Shown here: piece by piece, positions 48,801 through 56,681 of the stretch | How positions within the stretch are numbered: the stretch's first letter is position 1 | Layout of the letters: each line of letters opens with the position of its first letter | NCBI GenBank assembly: GCA_036877525.1 | Contig: JAZGTH010000001.1 | Coordinates: forward strand, 5,900,001 to 5,964,000 | DNA length: 64,000 bases | DNA from: Chromobotia macracanthus | Taxonomy: Eukaryota; Chordata; Actinopteri; Cypriniformes; Botiidae | Reading direction: 5' to 3' | Notes under the pieces: generated by a model | The model's input: only the letters and a program-made list of their open reading frames with translations | What the model was told of the DNA's origin: nothing | Database searches by the model: none | Made by a program: the position numbers and the translations under genes

Positions 48801-49637
48801 ATTTCTTATCACTTCATAACATTAAGTTTGAACTGCTGTAGTCACATGGACTATTTTAAAAATGTCCTTACTACCTTTCCGGTCCCTGAAAGTGACTGCT
48901 GCGTTGCTGTCTTTGGAGGTCAGAAAGCTCTTGGATTTCATAAAAAATATCTTAATTTGTGTTCCGAAGATTAACAAAGGTCTCGAAGGTGTGGAATGAT
49001 ATTTAAGGGTAAACTAACCCTTATGTTAACAGATACAACATTTGATTTAAAAATATGTATGAGTAAATATTGAAATTATCTAAGATTAATAAATGCTGTA
49101 GAAGTAATTAACTAATGTTAATGTCTTATATCTTTCTTTACTATTCAGTTTCTATAGTCAATCTCCTCTGAACTGTCTCCAAGCAAACTCTAAACATTGG
49201 GATGATGCATTTTTTGAAATGCTTAGGTTCCACTAATTCATAACTATCAAATCTGTGGGCAACATAGTAAAGAATCTTTGAGGAATCTGAGAAGTACAAC
49301 AGTGTGCCATCTTACCTTCTCCAAGGTCTAGCACAGCAAGAACAGCAGTGGTTCTAGCCTCACCCAGGTGATTAACAGCCACACAGGTGTAAAGACCCCC
49401 ATTAGTTTGTTGACAGTCTCGTATCCACAGACCTCCATAGTCCTGATCATCACATGTCAGAGGTTCATCATTGCGGTACCAGTGCAGTGTGGGTCTCGGG
49501 TACCCTCCCACAGCCACCCTCAAGCGGACATCGCATCCTGCTGCAACAGCAGCCTTCCTTAGCTTTCGCAGAAACACAGGTGGAGTTGGGACACTGGATT
49601 GCTCCACTGAGGATTGTTCTTGGTTTGAAGAAATCAT
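9922..49637 (-). CDS. speg: Striated muscle preferentially expressed protein kinase (SPEG), complete 41-exon coding model
   Basis: Dual-kinase giant Ig protein of striated muscle. In mammals it acts at triads/dyads, binds MTM1, phosphorylates JPH2 and calcium-handling proteins, and is mutated in centronuclear myopathy. I traced 41 coding exons from ATG at 49637-49635 to the stop at 9924-9922. All splice phases agree and the total is 10,170 nt, or 3,389 residues, against 3,267 for human SPEG-beta. Approximate domains: Ig1 20-105; linker 110-663; Ig2 680-774; Ig3 836-923; Ig4 924-1015; Ig5 1025-1127; Ig6 1145-1243; FN3 1244-1347; Ig7 1355-1452; Ig8 1453-1546; kinase 1 1565-1826; linker 1850-2640; Ig9 2645-2738; FN3 2740-2834; linker 2835-3050; kinase 2 3050-3310. 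Many blocks align with remembered human SPEG (for example SKLEKMPSIPEEPE and SGLRGPLLE). Teleosts often keep two speg copies; I cannot tell which this is. Confidence 0.93.
11895..12579 (-). CDS. speg: speg exon 36: Ser/Thr/Pro-rich linker before kinase 2
   Basis: A single 685-nt exon between the second FN3 and kinase 2. It is low in structure and rich in Ser, Thr, Pro and Val, with repeated SP and TP dipeptides, ending QKPYTFLDEKAR, which matches the human QKPYTFLEEKAR at the kinase 2 entry. The rest keeps composition but little residue identity with human, as expected of a disordered linker. A long antisense open frame over the same stretch is a by-product of biased codons. Confidence 0.92.
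12753..13784 (-). CDS. speg: speg exons 32-35: Ig9 and second FN3
   Basis: Exons 13668-13784 and 13420-13587 form an I-set Ig: VTLLCLPAGSPEPKILWKK, then GLYECLATNN. Exons 13165-13287 and 12753-12917 form FN3: ALVLWKPADTKAHCTYTLER, then LQFRVACVNKAGQGPYSN. Both match the Ig-FN3 pair that precedes kinase 2 in SPEG and resembles the Ig-FN3-kinase unit of titin and MLCK relatives. Confidence 0.93.
13888..16453 (-). CDS. speg: speg exons 30-31: long interkinase linker
   Basis: Exon 30 (14176-16453, 2,278 nt uninterrupted) plus exon 31 (13888-13992). Predicted disordered and rich in Ser, Lys and Glu. Conserved islands match human SPEG in order: RSIPELL, LSSSSDED, FSGSRMSLTEI, RRGSSADSALL, SGLRGPLLETLG, KSASFSQED, GAPLEIP, FARVxS-like HPAVFAKVASNP, RSVQDLREVE-like KSVQDLREVE, and RWGFSRSKRD. 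Basic Ser-containing motifs such as RRGSS resemble kinase phosphosites, though that use is inferred. Confidence 0.93.
16532..18277 (-). CDS. speg: speg exons 21-29: kinase domain 1
   Basis: Nine short exons: 18172-18277, 17867-18067, 17719-17776, 17532-17609, 17249-17421, 17128-17154 (27 nt), 16835-16987, 16688-16730 (43 nt) and 16532-16600. The domain starts at YYDIHKEIGRGAFSYVKKV; the ATP lysine is in YVAKF; the catalytic loop is HLDIKPEN with HLD for HRD; the Mg loop is CDFGNA; the activation segment ends GTPEFIAPE. The C-lobe includes GVSPFAGEND and NIRNYNVAFEE, closely matching human. The final exon carries ARRKWQ after the kinase. Catalytic residues are all present. Confidence 0.93.
19044..20183 (-). 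CDS. speg: speg exons 17-20: Ig7 and Ig8
   Basis: Exons 20060-20183, 19800-19990, 19324-19436 and 19044-19212. Ig7 begins LDKPDIVYVVENQPVTITV and is weak, lacking the usual Cys pair: its C-terminal half reads DVGQLIFMANNQYGS, and human SPEG is also atypical here. Ig8 is a clear I-set domain with ETCNFFVIVDGKPDPDILWY, then GVYTCTAKNLAG, and leads directly to kinase 1. Confidence 0.9.
20397..20797 (-). CDS. speg: speg exons 15-16: first FN3
   Basis: Exons 20693-20797 and 20397-20603. The entry DVLPDPPDGPPVIESITGR and the tryptophan strand LLSWKRP are followed by DPDSLMYAVQQQ, then YSFRVLSTTGKAFSKPS, matching the human FN3 that follows Ig6. The split between exons is in phase 1 at SSI-D. Confidence 0.92.
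20882..22614 (-). CDS. speg: speg exons 10-14: Ig4, Ig5 and Ig6
   Basis: Exons 22354-22614, 21996-22154, 21730-21919, 21412-21641 and 20882-21001. Ig4 shows AMFECYMAGPQDVDVDWL, then GRYTCKLSSAK. Ig5 shows ARFDCKVSGSPAPEVSWTH, then YYTATARNVHGEAECSA. The linker SKLEKMPSIPEEPE leads into Ig6 with AVLKCRVTGLPYPTITWYH, then GVYKSVISNKVGKAACYAH. All are near-identical in pattern to human. The exon 14 acceptor has two AGs four bases apart; only the upstream one keeps frame. Confidence 0.93.
22718..23030. mobile_element. Degenerate MITE in speg intron 9
   Basis: The left end tgaggtcaaagtttgagac is matched loosely by the reverse complement of the right end (gtctcatatctttggacctca). Inside are short direct repeats of 'atgcattttaa'. 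The termini resemble a repeat family seen widely in cyprinid genomes. Ends are diverged and no clean target duplication is visible. Confidence 0.4.
23078..23758 (-). CDS. speg: speg exons 7-9: short acidic linker and Ig3
   Basis: Exon 7 (23577-23758) encodes an acidic linker ending KEPPSFK, aligned with human KAPPTFK. Exons 8 (23362-23450) and 9 (23078-23253) form Ig3: ILCVQVSGQPRPVVNW, then GVYICKISNEYGNEKTKC. In mammals the short APEG-1 isoform starts just upstream of the equivalent domain, so a promoter near here is possible; I see no clear one. Confidence 0.92.
24480..27060 (-). mobile_element. Decayed DIRS-type retrotransposon remnant (gag-like, minus strand)
   Basis: At 26136-26507 the minus-strand frames give fragments like YQASLLKDLD, LWMRLAEIEENEKRFLLD and a Gln/Arg-rich follow-on, which I recognise as the gag-like ORF of fish DIRS elements, broken by stops and frameshifts. 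The block at 24480-24760 (ctcagttccctgagaaatgg, then tctcaaggaaccaaggttac) resembles the terminal 'gttccctgag' sequence of these elements. No intact reverse transcriptase or tyrosine recombinase remains. Boundaries are approximate. Confidence 0.6.
28050..28510. repeat. Dispersed fish repeat fragment
   Basis: The stretch containing 'tgatgcaaatctctcattcc', 'accacatcccaaaggtgccc' and 'gtacactgtggtcataaag' matches a dispersed repeat I recall from cyprinid genomes. Class not certain; no coding capacity seen. Confidence 0.4.
29131..29603 (-). CDS. speg: speg exons 5-6: Ig2, joined across a GC-AG intron
   Basis: Exon 5 (29457-29603) starts ESSDDLYMSVEEDPAEAP (first E completed from exon 4) and runs into EVVLQCIINGNPVPQ. 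Exon 6 (29131-29316) begins VTWRKGN and contains AGSYTIMATNKMGQSS. Human reads ESSDDSYVSAGEEP and PPPQVSW at the same places. The only donor keeping this frame is CAAG|GCAAGA, so intron 5 starts with GC; no GT lies within about 30 nt. Confidence 0.9.
30119..31374 (-). CDS. speg: speg exon 4: long N-terminal linker
   Basis: A 1,256-nt exon encoding about 419 residues without Ig or FN3 folds. Islands match human SPEG: SSKIFDKVRAFEEQR (human SRILDKLQFFEERR), RSFFKQRVSSLEEQ (human RRLFQQKAASLDER) and CKFSEELSRIKKLVG (human LRFAQELGRIRR). A Lys/Glu/Gln-rich stretch around the middle may form a coiled coil. Exon 3 ends with GA and exon 4 supplies G, giving Glu, which fixes both splice sites. Confidence 0.92.
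31877..32616 (-). CDS. speg: speg exons 2-3: N-terminal linker
   Basis: Exon 2 (32512-32616) encodes DSDNTEDESGEPQ and matches human GDSETAEDDISD right after Ig1. Exon 3 (31877-32183) contains RHLGVEALVRAS and SEESMSLASDYYGSVFSLYR, matching human RHLGVEPLVRAS and SVASDLYGSAFSLYRGR. The exon 3 acceptor is TTTTTAG|GCAG; the AG four bases downstream would break frame. Confidence 0.9.
32929..33682. mobile_element. Non-autonomous DNA transposon of a cyprinid-type family
   Basis: The left end aaaggaatagttcacccaaa and the right end (gggtaaactatcccta) are near reverse complements, and both carry the 'agttcaccc / gggtgaact' termini of a very common cyprinid repeat. Internal parts also mirror: 'gctgaacacaaataaaac' on the left and 'gtgtgttcaactgaagtt' on the right. 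No open reading frame of note. Confidence 0.65.
34180..34226 (+). repeat. SINE tail fragment
   Basis: 'agttgctttggacaaaagca' followed by 'tctgctaaataaactaatg' matches the shared 3' tail of fish tRNA-derived SINEs and their LINE partners ('ctttggataaaagcgtctgc'). Only the tail is present. Confidence 0.6.
34662..34691 (+). repeat. CA microsatellite, imperfect
   Basis: About thirty bases of (AC)n interrupted by 'actcac' units. Confidence 0.85.
36734..36799. repeat. (TA)n microsatellite
   Basis: About 33 uninterrupted TA units. Open frames on both strands here are low-complexity artefacts (repeated Tyr-Ile). Confidence 0.95.
37061..37801 (-). promoter_or_regulatory. speg: Candidate internal speg promoter and alternative first exon
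   Basis: On the minus strand a perfect CRE (TGACGTCA, 37794-37801) is followed about 15 bases later by a TATA-like GAATATATAA (37771-37780), so transcription would start near 37745. The sequence downstream is purine-rich and unlike the AT-rich intron around it. About 650 bases on, an ATG in strong context (GGCCATGA, near 37084) opens a short basic peptide, MKKIWSKKRFQ, ending exactly at a strong donor CAG|GTGAGT (exon end 37061). That end is phase 0 while speg exon 2 needs phase 1, so direct joining would shift frame; a start at the in-frame ATG inside exon 2 or an unseen exon would be needed. Mammalian SPEG is known to use several promoters (APEG-1, BPEG, SPEG alpha/beta). Inference only. 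Confidence 0.4.
39500..42130 (+). mobile_element. Decayed DIRS-type retrotransposon (gag, RT and RNase H fragments, plus strand)
   Basis: The left end carries 'taaccttggttccttgagag' followed by 'gttgcgtcc', typical of fish DIRS termini. Frames at 40499-40822 give a gag-like AGASLQVYQAELLKDLD and then a reverse-transcriptase start (FVMTDLKHYFHMEI). Around 40900 is LNYIDD, an RT active-site variant of Y-x-DD, followed at 40925-41155 by RLNPKKSLFLPA. At 41440-41631 is LSWHINCLQMRALFLASKHF, matching the RNase H region. Stops and frameshifts break every part, and no tyrosine recombinase was recognised. A second terminal-like 'gagacactgcgtcac' lies near 42090. Confidence 0.75.
44013..44056. repeat. 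Perfect 20-bp inverted repeat with 4-nt loop
   Basis: Left arm tttggtgtctctatctcaaa, spacer ccct, right arm its exact reverse complement. It sits inside one copy of the repeated unit and is missing from the related copy near 42650. No terminator function is expected for vertebrate Pol II. Confidence 0.9.
44133..44222 (+). repeat. tRNA-derived SINE fragment
   Basis: 'cctgtagctcacttggtaca', 'gcattgcattagcagcgcaa' and 'ggttgtgggtttatttccag' give degenerate A and B boxes, followed by the cyprinid SINE body 'cacacatactgataaaatgt'. The B box is mutated (GGTTTATTTCC for GGTTCGATTCC), so it is not a functional tRNA. Confidence 0.7.
45235..45433. mobile_element. Short palindromic MITE
   Basis: The left terminus 'aattaaccatggttttgcta' is mirrored by the right terminus 'tagtaaaaccatggctaatt' (reverse complement aattagccatggttttacta). 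The interior has three short direct copies of 'ttgccatagtaaaa'. Common fish MITE type; family name not assigned. Confidence 0.6.
48357..48383 (+). repeat. CA/GA compound microsatellite
   Basis: (AC)n followed directly by (AG)n, short. Confidence 0.85.
48711..49022. repeat. Cyprinid-type dispersed repeat fragment
   Basis: Contains 'gaaagtgactgctgcgttgc', 'tgtctttggaggtcagaaag' and 'tttgtgttccgaagattaac', and ends 'agggtaaactaaccctta'. This matches the 3' half of a repeat with 'gggtgaactaaccctttaa' termini widely seen in carp-family genomes. Identification from memory. Confidence 0.55.
49316..49637 (-). CDS. speg: speg exon 1: start codon and Ig1
   Basis: ATG at 49637-49635 in the context GTGCCATGA (G at -3). 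After about 20 residues the Ig begins PVFLRKLRKAAVAAGCDVRL, matching human [20 protein letters not shown], with LHWYRNDEPL and GLYTCVAVNHLGEA later. The donor is GAAG|GTAAGA and joins exon 2 in phase 1 to give Asp-Ser-Asp. A splice acceptor about 35 nt upstream of the ATG (ctatag|TTAG) suggests a separate 5' UTR exon. The out-of-frame ATG six bases upstream could reduce initiation. Confidence 0.9.
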
Positions 49638-50260
49638 GGCACATGAGCCTTATTTCAACAATTCAGTTTTCTAACTATAGATATGATCATGACTTGTGTT
49701 CTCCAAATTTAGGTTTCAACAAAGTTGCAGTAATGCAAATCCTTTTTTGGCCATTGAAGGGTTGATTATTCATTATATTCTGCAGTGTTTCTGAAGTTGC
49801 CACTGAGGAACAGATCTGACGGTCTTCAATCTGCATTCATAATTTAAGCAAGGAAATTTTAAGATATGGCAAATATTACAAAAAACAGATTTATTGCTGT
49901 TTGATCAGAATTTTAAAATAAATAAAAAGTTATTATAAGAAAATATGACATCAAAATGCATCTAATCATCAAGTCAAAATTGCAAGTTAGTCAGTGAAAC
50001 AAACATATTCTTAAATAACAAGATATTATAATAATGTAATGCATATTTTTGTATTACTAACCTTATACATAAAACTTACATAATAATACATACATTATAA
50101 TACATAAAGCTTTTTGTTTTAAAAATAACATGAATTTAAATTTAATGTAAATTTGCACCAGCAAATTACTGGACAAATTTAGCCTGACCACATACGAAGA
50201 TATTTGCTCCCTCATCCATGCAAAATGAACAATGACATTTAAGAAAGAAAAACATTTTAC

Positions 50261-50440
50261 CTCTGGGCAGAAGAAAATATCACAATGCCTTTGAATAGTT
50301 CCATCCACTGCAGCCAAATCCCTAAGCCTTCTCTGGATCATGTAGAATTAATCAGAGCCAAATACTGAGGTCTGTTTACACCAGTAAGTGTAAGGGAGTG
50401 TTCTTTCACTCTTTTGGGCTGAGTCCTCTCTCCCTGCAGT
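50261..50440 (-). promoter_or_regulatory. speg: Possible speg 5' UTR exon
   Basis: A minus-strand donor CAGAG|GTAAAATG at 50260 follows a stretch of moderate GC that reads like an exon, and the speg exon 1 acceptor is the next strong one downstream. No clear TATA box or start site; the upstream limit is arbitrary. Confidence 0.3.
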
Positions 50441-53400
50441 CTAGTAGCATGTCATAGGGGATCCAGCTTGATAGATGGTGGGGTAGCCCAAATTAGGGCT
50501 TGTCATTTAGAGAGCTCACATTTCTTTCTCTCTTCTCCCCTCTATCTTTTCTTTTGTGCCCTTTAGACCATAATGGTTCCCTGTAGAGGTGACAGGAGAG
50601 GAGCACCAGACTTCGTGACAGCTGGAGCAGGGGTAAGCTGAATTGTTGGTAGCAGGTGTTGGTATTCTATGCATTTATTCACTACTCTCACAAATAGTAC
50701 CTCTTGGTACTGGAGATAAGTAATATAAAACACAAACATTAATACAAATAAGGAGGAAAAAGGTGAAACATGTACATTGGTACATTGATGAGGAATGGTT
50801 ATGCCTCCTTTCCTGATATCACTGGTAACATTGTTTAAATAGTTAGCAGTGGCAAATAGCCCATGGTGGCACATCATAATTATACCACTTTGGAGGCAAA
50901 AGTGTCTTTCTCCCTCCAAGGTCCTTCAAAAGTAGCTATGTATATATGAAATAAACTGGATAGACAAATCACAGTTGTAATTTTACAATGTAACATTTAA
51001 TCATTGCAGGGGCAGATTTTATTTGTATTTCAACTACTAGTTTTTGGAATGAATAGATTTAAACAAGCATACATTTTTATGTAATCTCCAGCAAGACAAA
51101 AAAAGACTTTGAATGCATCATAAATTCATGGTTTCTAACGCCAATATGTGCCCCCTTTAGGAAGATCCCTTTATTTTTCATTAGAGTCCACACAAAGTCT
51201 ACATCATGCACAGTCCCAAGCCCCCACTATCCTGCCAGTGCATGGTTACTTTTAAGTGACCATCAATGGAAAAACCTTTTTTGCCCACAAAATGGTGTCG
51301 TTACAGTATCTACCAACAGGGGCTAACTGCTGAAGCTCACAGGATAGTAATTAATGCCCTGCCTGGGGGAAATTGAGGTGTTACAGTAGTAGCAGTAGAA
51401 GGACCTACATCAGGAGATCTTTAAATTAAACTTTGGTGATAGAAATAGTATCATGGAAATCATTACATTTCTTTCACTGGCTTACAAAACCTATTTTAAA
51501 ACTGACATTTGAAGACAACATTTAGCATATAGTACATAGTAACACATCTTAAGCAGTATGTGGAACAGGGTAATTGTTGGTAAGAAACTCATATATCCCA
51601 GACAAAGCTCACCTATTTCCTCCTATCATCACTGACACAGTACATTGATTCAACCTTTCTGTTTGTCCAGCATACTTGTTTTGTTAAGCATAAAGCACAC
51701 ATAAGCATAAATGGTAATGTTACACTTGTTCCCAATCCCCTATATCATAACAAAGAGCTCATTGCTTGTATCCAGCCAGCACCACTGTTCTCGTGCATAT
51801 GAGAACAAGACATTGAATATTGAATGATTCACTGGTTTAAAAATAGCAGCCTACTAGAAGCAAGCACATGATATAATTCCATAAATGTCTGAAATGACAT
51901 TTACCATTCACTGGAATGGAACATGGGCCTCTCTTTCTGTTGACACAGAGCAAGATAAAAGATGTGCTAAAACTCAAGAAAATCTCTGTTTCATTGTTAA
52001 ACAAAAACTGAGCCTGTTTCAAAGAAAAATAAAAACTAATTTAATGTTAAAACTCAAACTTAATGTTAAGCCACTTATCAATGGAAATCCTTGCAGATTT
52101 TGCTCTTTACTAAGTTGCCCACAGATTTGATCTGCTGGCAGAGTAAGAAAAGCTTGAAAAACCACTTTGTATTATTATGTGTATACTGTATGTTTTTGTC
52201 ATAATGCATCATTTATTTTATATAAAGCAGAAGAAGTCATGTGTATCAATACCAAGGAAGGTGCTCTCTAGCCATAGATGAGAAAGACCATCACTCAACT
52301 ATGTAACTAGGAAAGTGTCAAAGTATTGTGAAATCAAACTATGAAGCTATTTTTTATCATTTATTTATTATGGTAAGTGAAGTGACTGAAGTGACTGTCT
52401 CTATTTCAGAATAGTCAAACCATCCCAGAGGAAAATTATATTTCTCAAAGGTTACTCTTTTAAAGATTAAATGGAGATCTTGGTTACTTCATTTACGTAT
52501 AAGTATCTTTGTCTCAGATGTTCTTTCGAAAATTGCTTAGAAATAAAAATAGAAACAAATTAGACCATTGTTAAAATACATTAAGAATGTGGAGATGTAA
52601 AATTAATGTAGATTGTAGCTAAAATACTCTGCATTTAGGTAAATTACAAGAAATTTTGAGTTCATTTTAAAATCTGCAATAATGTTGATTTTTGATTGCA
52701 GACTTAACAAATGAGCTCAGTTTGGGAATATTGGGGAGATGTGTTAGAAATTTTGGAGACGTATGATTTCTGTGTCTTTTTATATCTGAGACACAAGAGA
52801 CAAGCAAAAGTGTCCAACAGATGTCATAATAACCAAACCCTCACAATGAAAAACAATATATGGACAATGATTGAGTTTTGGGTGCTGCATGAGAATTCTC
52901 AAATAAAAAACAATCCCAATCAAATACAATTGTTCAATCAATCAATTGATCACAGTAATTATAATATACAGGTAATTCTGAGCAGTGGTGTAATTCAACA
53001 AATCTTCATTTTAACATTTTCTTCAGACAAAGAGGTCTTATGTTATATTGTGACAATTCTTTCCAAGGCCAGAGGAACAGGGAAACAACTTCTCTAAGCA
53101 TTTTAATCTCTAAACCCTGTTCTCTACAGTCCACACTGATAGCATGAACCAAAACATTGGTTGCCATTTGCTGGAGTGTAGCAAAATCTTGAAAAATTCC
53201 CAGACCTCTGTGTCTTCTAAGACACAAACCTACAGGAGAGGAGTTACACTGAGAGTGGAAAGTTAGTTACACTAACTTTCTCTCTTTTTTTACCTGAAAT
53301 AGTCAGTTCAAAAAGTGATTATAGAATTCTTTTGAGAACCTACTTGACAAATCACTTACTAATACTACACAGTACAAATTGCTTAATTTGTTAATCGCTT

Positions 53401-53443
53401 AGACATTTTAGTGTCTGCTTTTAACTTTTTGTCAGCTTTGAGT
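50441..53443. other. Intergenic between speg and inha
   Basis: Divergent intergenic region. Mostly AT-rich with no supported exon. A mildly GC-richer block at 50400-50650 could be part of a speg promoter (it holds a CAGCTG E-box). Upstream of inha, 53230-53400 has no obvious TATA box. Confidence 0.5.
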
Positions 53444-54898
53444 ATGCGGACCTGGACCAGATTTTTGTCTTTCCTTGTTTGTGCCCTGATACTGCGGGCT
53501 TCATTGCCATCTTCACTGGGACAAGCATGTCAAGAAGATGATTTGCCACAAGATTTAGTGTTTGACTGGTTGAAAAGACAAATCTTGGAAGGTTTGGGAA
53601 TGGATGAGCCTCCAGCGATGCAGCTGCAAAGAAGGCAAACGAAGGACAGAGCTGTGCACCATGTACCTCCACGAAGGACTAGAGAAACCAGAGTGGAAAA
53701 AAGACACCATCAGGAGTCCACACAGTTCATTCTGTTCCCAAGCTCAGGTGAGTCTGTTCAGTCCCCAATAACTGTATATAAAACATATGATCCTCTGCTC
53801 TTTGTGACCTAAAGATGGATTCATTAAAACATATTTTAAAAACATTGTAGTTATGTTCACAGGAACATAACTTGTGTGATAAACATTATTTTTAATAAAC
53901 ATAAATGAACATTATGTTTATTTGGAACTTGATCAAAAAATTGGAAAACAAGACGATTAACAGGAATTCCAATGATTAAATTTAAACCCATGTGTCAGCA
54001 TTTAGTACAAAATCAATCACAACAAAAATATAACAAAAGAAGACTTCTGATAAAGAAATAAGACTATTGTGCAGTGTTAACATCATTTTAGTTGACGCAC
54101 ATTTTGACCTTTTTTATCAGCTTTATTATTGAATTTATTGTTACTCTTGTTCCAGAGTCTACATGCATAGATATGCCCGATCACTCCTCTGATGCTACAA
54201 CTGGTCCATTCACCTACTATTTTCAGGCTTCTTTGGACAGCCAGGACTCCACCATCACTTCTGCCCACTTCTGGTTCTATGCAGGTGAGGCCATGGCTTC
54301 CAGCAATGCCTCTGCCCCTCTCTTTATCCTCACCCGTTACCAGGAGCTCCTCCAAGCATCTGACAACCCGTTCAAACGCTCTCCTGATGGATGGACCACC
54401 TATAGGTTGCATCGCCATCTTCACATTGCCATGGCTAATGGCCCTTTTATGCTTCAGGTCCGCTGCCCAGCCTGCAGTTGCTATGGTTCAGAAGAAGATA
54501 AAACTCCCTTTCTGCATCTCTACGTCCAGCCAGGCAGCTCAGATCGCTCCCGCAGAGCCCCCAAAATCCTGTGGTCACCAGCTGCCATCGAACAACTCAG
54601 GAGACCTGCTTCTGTGGACACTAGCACAGATTGCAGAAAAGAACAGATAGAAATTTCCTTCGAGGACTTGGGATGGAACAACTGGATTGTTCACCCTAAG
54701 GCTTTTACCTTCTACTATTGCCATGGCAACTGCTCCAGCTCTGAGCGCACTACAACCCTACTTGGCATCAAGCAGTGCTGTGCTCCTGTTCCAGAGAGCA
54801 TGAGGTCACTCCGTTTCACCACTACTTCAGACGGGGGGTACTCTTTTAAGTATGAGACTCTACCTAACATCATACCAGAGGAATGCAACTGCATTTAG
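53444..54898 (+). CDS. inha: Inhibin alpha subunit precursor
   Basis: Two exons, 53444-53747 and 54156-54898, joined in phase 1; 348 residues. TGF-beta superfamily subunit that pairs with activin beta chains to make inhibin, a gonadal hormone suppressing FSH. Residues 1 to about 27 form a signal peptide (hydrophobic FLSFLVCALILRA). A furin site RSRR ends at residue 235, leaving a 113-residue mature chain starting APKILWSP. The mature chain has seven Cys, including YYCHGNC, the CC pair and the terminal CNCI, and the diagnostic TTSDGGYSFKYETLPN. These agree with INHA and not with a beta subunit. The two-exon structure with the intron in the pro-region is also the mammalian arrangement. Start chosen at the ATG before the signal peptide; the frame extends upstream only through non-ATG codons. 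Confidence 0.96.
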
Positions 54899-56435
54899 TT
54901 CTGCTTTTTGCTTTAAAACTAGCTGTTAGGTGTAAGGTTAAATCACTAGTCAACTGTTTTAGATAACCAATGCAGGTAATGTGTAGATTTGCATAGAGAA
55001 TAATGTAACTCTAGCTTGTGATGGATTTAACGCTACTTAATGATACTAAAGTTTAGGGAACATATCTTCATGTTTTTAAATGTAAACCATTAGTAACATT
55101 TTTTTTGTAAAATTACAAAAATAAAAAAACACTTCCTTAGTATTGTTTATTGACCATATATATTAATTCCACTAAGAGCTTCTTTGCACAATTTTAATGG
55201 TGTAAATATAAAAATAATGGTGCAAATATAAAATAATCTTACAGAAAGTTAATCACACAATCATCAAATACAATACGTAACTTACGTACCATATTTACAA
55301 AAAACAAAAACCTTAAACACTGCACATAATTTAGAAATATTACTTTATTTAGTTCACAAATCATCAATTTGCAATGCAAGAAATGTGATTCTTAAGTGGT
55401 TTTATATTACTGTGGAGAACAAGGATATTATAGTATAACAATAAACTGACCTCAACACTTAACCCACAATCCTTATTAAAAGCAGCCCTGAACATCATAC
55501 AACAAATTACCAACACTGTTTACAAAATACAGCATGAAAAGAATAAACAATTAAATGCTAGTATCTGCATAATTTATAACTGTATATGGAGTAGACTGTA
55601 TTTGCTGCAATACATGCTGGGAATGTTTTTGGTCTAGTATGTGTTTTTGTACAAATTTATATTAATTTACATTTACCTGTAATGCACAAGCACCTGTGAT
55701 CAAAAAGTCCTGTATGTATACTAATACAATGGAAAGTACCTTGGAGAATTCAGGTTTTTCATGAAGGTACAATGCTGGTACAAGCCAATAACTCTCCTGT
55801 TCACAGAATGCCAACCCACCCTAATCAGACCTTCAAATTACAATTTAAAAGTCTGAATGCTGAAATAAACAGACAGTAAGGATTAATTTATTTTTTAAGG
55901 TGCTTTAAGCAACGTTTTGAGGTTTTGCTGGCTAATACGACAGTTGTCTACATCAATCTAAATCGTTTAACAGATGCTTTTATTCAAAGTAACTTACAAC
56001 AAAAATAAAACAAAATGTATTATATCATTCAATGATATTAAATTAGTCTCATGTGAATGCACATCACTTTAAATGTATTTGTCAAAAGTACCATTCCTTT
56101 TGGTTATGTGCAAAGCATTAAAAAAATGATATGAAGTCAAGTTCAAGTTCATTATAATAATTTGAAAAGGAATTTGACAATTTGACAAAAGACTTCAGTT
56201 GGGACATACATATATTTATATTAAGACACAGCAATAAACAATGAAAACATTTTCCACAACACATTAAGGGAATCTGTCTATGTTTTTGTGTTATAGTATA
56301 AGCCTTGAGGAAGAATGGCGATTGTAGGTTAAGATGATACTTGAATTCTTGTCATGAAACATGGCAGTTTCTTTTGAATTAAAGGCTCTTGATTACGGTT
56401 TTCAATACTGTATACAGAAATTTGTGATATGTAAT
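54899..56435 (+). other. inha 3' UTR and tail-to-tail intergenic region
   Basis: An AATAAA at 55120-55125 is the first plausible inha poly(A) signal. A reversed SINE-tail fragment ('cagatgcttttattcaaagt' and 'aacttacaac') lies at about 55964-56000. Nothing else recognised. Confidence 0.5.

Positions 56436-56529
<94 letters not shown>
56436..56529 (+). repeat. (AC)n microsatellite, about 47 units
   Basis: Uninterrupted dinucleotide repeat. Open frames across it (Thr-His on plus, Val-Cys on minus) are artefacts. It directly precedes the pyrimidine tract of the exon-like segment at 56542. Confidence 0.97.
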
Positions 56530-56530
<1 letters not shown>

Positions 56531-56541
56531 TCTTGTTTCAG

Positions 56542-56625
56542 TGACTGCCCTCCAGTATCTGCTTCCCATCCTGGAAGAAGGTCTGTTTAATGGACAGCCA
56601 GATGAATGGGAAAAATATGCCTCAA
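56542..56625 (+). other. Unassigned exon-like coding segment
   Basis: Preceded by ttcttgtttcag and followed by gtatga, so it has good acceptor and donor signals. It is 84 nt, starts and ends in phase 1, and is open in that frame, reading TALQYLLPILEEGLFNGQPD then EWEKYASS. It looks like an alpha-helical, HEAT/ARM-like protein piece, but I cannot name the gene. No partner exons on the plus strand are visible within the window. It may be a lone captured exon, part of a gene whose introns span the connexin, or chance. Confidence 0.35.
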
Positions 56626-56681
56626 GTATGAACATCTTATAAAAAGAAAAAAATGTCATGAATAGAAAATGGTAGACATAT

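Larger units (their letters stand above)
32617..49315 (-). other. speg intron 1, 16.7 kb
   Basis: Contains the repeats and the candidate promoter listed separately. The stretches 35000-36700, 37900-39480 and 45440-48700 are AT-rich and I see no gene or clear signal in them. Confidence 0.7.

Noticed and set aside
52711..53097. 128-residue plus-strand open frame upstream of inha
   Set aside because: Low-complexity Asn/Gln-rich translation with no domain or splice sites.
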